Shown in pieces: positions 5,654-9,378 of a stretch of 9,378 nt of DNA. The notes under the pieces were generated by a model. That model did no database searches, was not told the DNA's origin, and worked only from the letters and a program-made list of their open reading frames with translations. The first letter of the stretch is position 1; each line of letters starts with the position of its first letter. A program made the position numbers and the translations under genes. Origin of the DNA: CAZTAK01 sp964611585 (GTDB lineage: Bacteria; Pseudomonadota; Alphaproteobacteria; SHVP01); NCBI GenBank assembly GCA_964611585.1, contig CAZTAK010000083.1, positions 1 through 9,378 on the forward strand. Reading direction: 5' to 3'.

Positions 5654-7750
5654 TCAGCCCGCCAGCGTCGCCAGCAGCAACAGCGCGACGATGTTGGTAA
5701 TTTTGATCATCGGGTTGACGGCCGGCCCCGCTGTGTCCTTGTAGGGGTCGCCGACCGTGTCGCCGGTCACGGCAGCCTTGTGGGCGTCGGAACCCTTGCC
5801 GCCGTAGTTGCCGTCCTCGATGAGTTTCTTGGCGTTGTCCCAGGCGCCGCCACCCGCCGTCATCGAGATCGCGACGAACAGCCCGGTGACGATGACACCC
5901 AGCAGCATTGCACCCAAGGCCGCGAATGCCGACGCCTGGTCGGCGATCAGCAGCACCGCGTAATAGACCACGATCGGCGCCAGTACCGGCAACAAGGACG
6001 GGATGATCATTTCCTTGATCGCCGCCTTGGTGAGCAGATCGACGGCGCGGCTGTAGTCCGGCTTCCCGGTGCCCTCCATGATGCCGGAGATTTCCTTGAA
6101 CTGGCGGCGCACCTCGACCACCACCGAACCGGCGGCGCGGCCGACCGCAGTCAGGCCGAGCGCACCGAACAGGTAGGGCAGCAACCCGCCCAGCAATAGC
6201 CCGATCACCACATAGGGATTGGACAAGGAGAACTCGACCTCGATATCGGTGAAGAATACCTTCAGATCCTCGGTGTAGGCTCCAAACAGCACCAGCGCGG
6301 CGAGGCCCGCCGAGCCGATGGCATAACCCTTTGTGACCGCCTTGGTGGTGTTGCCGACCGCGTCCAGCGCATCGGTGATCTTGCGCACGTCGGCGTCCAG
6401 TTCCGCCATCTCGGCGATCCCGCCCGCGTTGTCGGTGACCGGTCCGTAAGCGTCGAGCGCCACGACCATTCCCGCCAAGGCAAGCATCGTGGTGACGGCA
6501 ATGGCAATCCCGAACAGGCCGGCGAGCTGATAGGTCGCAACGATGCCGGCAACGATGATGATGGCTGGAATCGCCGTCGCTTCCATTGAAATGGCGAGCC
6601 CTTGAATGACGTTGGTGCCATGGCCCGTGGTCGAGGCCTGGGCAATGCTCTTCACCGGGCGGTAGTCGGTCGAGGTGTAATATTCGGTCACCCAGATCAG
6701 AAGACCGGTGACAACCAGGCCGATGAGTCCGCAGTAGAACAAGAGGCGGCCGCTAAATTCGTTGCCGCCCGCGTTCAGAACCGTGTCGTTGCCGACAACC
6801 CAATCGGTCACGAACCAAAGCGCAATCGCCGACAGGACTGCGGTAACGATGAAGCCGCGGTAAAGCGCCCCCATTATGTTCTGGTTCTTGCCTAACCTTA
6901 CGAAGAACGTGCCAATGACGGATGTGAGAATGCAGGTCCCGCCGATCACCAGCGGATAGACCATCAGGGCGGCCCGCGTTTCCGAGGCCGCCTGCGTTTC
7001 GCCCGCGAAGAAAATCGAGGCCAACACCATTGTCGCCACGACGGTGACGGCGTAGGTCTCGAACAGATCGGCGGCCATGCCGGCGCAGTCGCCCACGTTG
7101 TCGCCCACGTTGTCGGCGATCACCGCAGGATTACGCGGATCGTCTTCGGGAATCCCGACCTCGACCTTGCCGACCAGATCTGCGCCGACGTCGGCGCCCT
7201 TGGTGAAAATACCCCCGCCGAGCCGCGCGAAAATCGAAATCAGCGAACCGCCGAAGCCCAGCGCCACCAGCGGTTCGACCAGGTCGCGCCCGGTCAAACC
7301 CATTTCCAAGAGGATCAGGAAATAGACCGTCACCGCGAGAAGTCCGAGCCCGACCACCAGCATCCCGGTAACCGCGCCCGCCTTGAACGCAAGCTTCAGA
7401 CCCTGGGCAAGACCCTGGCGCGCCGCTTCGGCCGTGCGCACGTTGGCGCGCACCGACACGTTCATGCCGATGTAGCCGGCCGCGGCAGAAAGCACCGCAC
7501 CGATCAGGAACCCGATCGCGACCGTGCCGCCCAAGAGAATCCACAGCACCCCGAAGATGACGATGCCGACGATGCCGATGGTGCGGTACTGGCGGTTGAG
7601 ATAGGCGTTCGCCCCTTCCTGAATGGCGCGGGCGATCTCTTGCATCCGCTCGGTCCCTGCACTGGACGAGAGCACCGAGCGCGAGGCATAGACCCCGTAC
7701 GCCAGCGCGACCCCGGAGCAGGCAATCGCGTACCACAACCAGTCCGTCAT
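5654..7750 (-). CDS. hppA: Membrane H+-translocating pyrophosphatase, K+-independent type
   Basis: The enzyme hydrolyses pyrophosphate at the inner membrane and pumps protons. At 698 residues it has the family's usual length, with about 16 hydrophobic helices. Substrate and metal motifs are intact: GADVGADLVGKVE (185-197), the aspartate series DNVGDNVGDCAG (213-224), EYYTS (356-360), YGPVTDNAGG (435-444) and GDTVGDPYKDTAGPAVN (663-679). GNTTK with Lys470 is the known mark of the K+-independent subfamily, where K+-dependent enzymes have alanine. I set the start at ATG 7750 (MTDWLWYAIA) because AGAGG lies 8 nt upstream. The frame continues to 8017, but that part is low-complexity and overlaps the transporter gene. 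It is convergent with bamE. Confidence 0.97.
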   Translation of the reverse strand: MTDWLWYAIACSGVALAYGVYASRSVLSSSAGTERMQEIARAIQEGANAYLNRQYRTIGIVGIVIFGVLWILLGGTVAIGFLIGAVLSAAAGYIGMNVSVRANVRTAEAARQGLAQGLKLAFKAGAVTGMLVVGLGLLAVTVYFLILLEMGLTGRDLVEPLVALGFGGSLISIFARLGGGIFTKGADVGADLVGKVEVGIPEDDPRNPAVIADNVGDNVGDCAGMAADLFETYAVTVVATMVLASIFFAGETQAASETRAALMVYPLVIGGTCILTSVIGTFFVRLGKNQNIMGALYRGFIVTAVLSAIALWFVTDWVVGNDTVLNAGGNEFSGRLLFYCGLIGLVVTGLLIWVTEYYTSTDYRPVKSIAQASTTGHGTNVIQGLAISMEATAIPAIIIVAGIVATYQLAGLFGIAIAVTTMLALAGMVVALDAYGPVTDNAGGIAEMAELDADVRKITDALDAVGNTTKAVTKGYAIGSAGLAALVLFGAYTEDLKVFFTDIEVEFSLSNPYVVIGLLLGGLLPYLFGALGLTAVGRAAGSVVVEVRRQFKEISGIMEGTGKPDYSRAVDLLTKAAIKEMIIPSLLPVLAPIVVYYAVLLIADQASAFAALGAMLLGVIVTGLFVAISMTAGGGAWDNAKKLIEDGNYGGKGSDAHKAAVTGDTVGDPYKDTAGPAVNPMIKITNIVALLLLATLAG

Positions 7751-7783
7751 CGGCGTAACCTCTGTATGTGTCTGATATGTAGG

Positions 7784-7824
7784 AAAAAAATCGGGCACCG
7801 TTTCGGCCATTCGGGGCGCACCCG
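7784..7824 (-). terminator. Terminator-like hairpin in the MFS-hppA gap
   Basis: On the minus strand CGGGTGC (7824-7818) can pair with GTGCCCG (7798-7792) over a 19-nt loop, in a 7-bp stem with two G-U pairs. An A and seven T (7790-7784) follow. It lies about 100 nt after the transporter stop and only 34 nt before the hppA ATG. Either it ends the transporter transcript, or it lies in the hppA leader as an attenuator. The long loop lowers confidence. Confidence 0.45.
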
Positions 7825-7925
7825 GAGGGGCCGTCAGAAAATCGGCGGGACCATGCCAGAGAAGGCCCGGGAACGCAACCGGCGGCCCCGCGACAGCGAC
7901 CCCCGTCAGGTCCCGGGTGCCGCGG

Positions 7926-9119
7926 TCAGGAAAGCGGCGCCGTCGGCACGGTCTGGCGCCGGACGAGAGCCAAAGCGGCCGCAGCAATCCCCGCCACCGC
8001 AATGAAGGGAATCGCACCGAGGGCGACCGCCTGCCAGCCGACGCTCTGGAGCAGCGCCCCGGACATCAACGAGGCGATGGCGACCGAACCGAACACGATC
8101 ATGTCGTTGGTGCCCTGTACTTTCGCGCGTTCCGCAACCGTGTAGGTTTCAGTCAGCAGCGTCGTGCCGCCGACAAACATGAAGTTCCAGCCAATGCCGA
8201 GCAGAAAAAGAGCAACCCAGAAATGAACCACGCTTTCGCCTGACAAGGCGGCGGCGACGGCGCCCGATATCATGACAACGCCGGTCAGAATGATGCGCAG
8301 CACACCGACCCGGTTGATCAGGGTTCCGGTCACGAACGACGGCGCGAACATCGCCACTGCGTGCCATTGAATCACGAACGCCGCATCGGTGAAGGCGTGG
8401 TCGAACTGCACCATCGCGATCGGGGTGGCCGTCATCAACAGGACCATTACCGAAAACCCGACCATCGCCGAAAGTACCGCGACCAGGAACGCGGGCTGGC
8501 GCGCGATTTCCAGCATCGGGCGCCCGGTACCGATGTGTCCGTCTCCGCCCGATTTCGGAATATCGACAAACCCGAGGGTGCCATAGGCAAGCACCAGCAC
8601 CACGATCATGGCGAGATAGGGTCCGAGAAAGATCACCGAGGGCACTAGATCGACGGTCCACTTGGCGATCTCGGGCCCGGCCCACGCGGCGATCACACCG
8701 CCTGCCAACACATAGGAGATCGCGCGCGCCTTGAACGCGCCGGTGGCAACGTCGGCGGCCGCAAAGCGGTAGTGCTGGCCGAAGGCGGTGTTTACGCCGA
8801 GAAAAAAGACGCCGGCGCCAAAAATCCATAGGTTGGCAGCGAACAGGCCGGATGCGGCCGTTACGGCTCCGGCGAGACCGAATCCAATGCCGGCCCTGAA
8901 CCCGGCGCGGCGGCCAATCCGGCGCATCAGCAGGGCGGCCGGCATGGTCGCCACTGCGGTGCCGATCACCATCGCCGAGACCGGGATCGTGGCCAGCGTT
9001 TTGTCCGCGCCCAGTAAGGCGTAACCAACTAGCGCGCTGGTCACGGCGAGAATGGTGTTGTTACTGTTGAGGAAGCCCTGGCACACGGCCAGGACGGCAA
9101 CATTCTTTGCAGGACTCAA
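7926..9119 (-). CDS. MFS transporter
   Basis: A 397-residue major facilitator superfamily permease with about 12 hydrophobic segments in two halves, separated by the polar loop at 186-206 (DIPKSGGDGHIGTGR). MRRIGRRAGFRAG (65-77) between helices 2 and 3 is motif-A-like. WNFMFVGGTTLLTETYTVAERAK (311-333) in the second half is a block I associate with an uncharacterised proteobacterial MFS group. I cannot name a substrate. The start is taken as TTG 9119, since a TAG lies in frame upstream at about 9153 and the first helix begins almost at once. No Shine-Dalgarno sequence is visible, so the start is uncertain, and coupling to the gene 33 nt upstream is possible. hppA follows 175 nt downstream on the same strand. 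Confidence 0.85.
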   Translation of the reverse strand: MSPAKNVAVLAVCQGFLNSNNTILAVTSALVGYALLGADKTLATIPVSAMVIGTAVATMPAALLMRRIGRRAGFRAGIGFGLAGAVTAASGLFAANLWIFGAGVFFLGVNTAFGQHYRFAAADVATGAFKARAISYVLAGGVIAAWAGPEIAKWTVDLVPSVIFLGPYLAMIVVLVLAYGTLGFVDIPKSGGDGHIGTGRPMLEIARQPAFLVAVLSAMVGFSVMVLLMTATPIAMVQFDHAFTDAAFVIQWHAVAMFAPSFVTGTLINRVGVLRIILTGVVMISGAVAAALSGESVVHFWVALFLLGIGWNFMFVGGTTLLTETYTVAERAKVQGTNDMIVFGSVAIASLMSGALLQSVGWQAVALGAIPFIAVAGIAAAALALVRRQTVPTAPLS

Positions 9120-9152
9120 GGGGAGATACCAGAGGGAGGTTGAACCTGAACG

Positions 9153-9378
9153 CTAATGGTCGTCGCCGCCCGCCGGTTCTTCTTCCTGCTGCGGCTGAAC
9201 CAGACGCGGTCGCGTGCCCGCAACCTCGACGACGACCGCCTGCACCGTCCGCTCGCCGATGAATTTGCGGCCACTGATGAGAAAGCGCTTTCGGACTTCG
9301 TTCATGTCGAGGCTGCGGCCGTCGCCCGACAGCGGCACCGGGTTCTTGTGCAGGCCGCGGACGAGATCGTCCCGCAAG
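9153..9378 (-). CDS. Unrecognised protein, 3' part only
   Basis: About 75 C-terminal residues are present. The frame is open to the right edge, so the true start lies outside. I do not recognise the family. The visible part runs LVRGLHKNPVPLSGDG, then NEVRKRFLISGRKFIGERTV and QAVVVEVAGTRPRLVQPQ, and ends in a hydrophilic acidic tail EEEPAGGDDH. Codon third positions are strongly G/C, as in the neighbouring genes, which supports real coding. There is no membrane segment or signal in this part. It ends 33 nt before the MFS gene on the same strand, so the two may be co-transcribed. Confidence 0.65.
   Translation of the reverse strand, partial: LRDDLVRGLHKNPVPLSGDGRSLDMNEVRKRFLISGRKFIGERTVQAVVVEVAGTRPRLVQPQQEEEPAGGDDH

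Noticed and set aside
5654..8017. An N-terminal extension of hppA by 89 codons.
   Set aside because: The added residues are low-complexity, overlap the 3' end of the MFS gene, and contain the terminator-like hairpin. ATG 7750 has a ribosome-binding site and gives the normal family length.
1..9378. A new defence, mobile or biosynthetic system.
   Set aside because: Every complete gene belongs to a conserved housekeeping family or is an ordinary transporter, and no mobile-element marks (terminal repeats, integrases, transposases) are present.

Overview
This window is a GC-rich chromosomal stretch that looks like core genome of an alphaproteobacterium, most likely from the Rhodospirillales or a relative. 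The assignment rests on gene order known from that class: tRNA-Pro, MerR-type regulator, ihfA, fabH, plsX, rpmF, a DUF177 protein, a ubiquinol-cytochrome c chaperone, a BamE/OmlA lipoprotein and hppA. Every protein-coding gene is on the minus strand except bamE. I see no insertion sequence, phage, CRISPR array, toxin-antitoxin or defence module, and nothing that looks like a new multi-gene system. The unexplained material is in the non-coding DNA at the left end and in one damaged gene.

Left end (1-534): a tRNA-Pro(GGG) gene on the minus strand has a good promoter whose 26-bp sequence is tandemly duplicated. A possible divergent small transcript, with its own promoter-like and terminator-like signals, reads rightward from the same spot. 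Next come a perfect hairpin, a clear intrinsic terminator for the leftward operon, and a degenerate 13-14 bp tandem repeat.

Operon A (535-4194, transcribed leftward from a promoter near 4272-4244): DUF177 protein, ribosomal protein bL32, PlsX and FabH (4-bp start/stop overlap), then IHF alpha with a probable promoter of its own, then a MerR-type regulator. It links ribosome assembly, phospholipid and fatty-acid initiation, and nucleoid architecture. The DUF177 gene needs two one-base corrections, both in G/C homopolymers, to read as a full-length protein. That means either sequence error or a recent pseudogene.

Centre (4195-5650): a cytochrome bc1 assembly chaperone (minus) is divergent from bamE (plus) across a short shared control region. 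bamE ends 3 bp from the end of hppA, in convergent orientation.

Right end (5654-9378): a membrane H+-pyrophosphatase carrying the K+-independent signature lies downstream of an MFS transporter. A terminator-like hairpin sits in the leader between them. The 3' part of an unrecognised gene, cut by the window edge, is upstream of the transporter. All three genes are on the minus strand.
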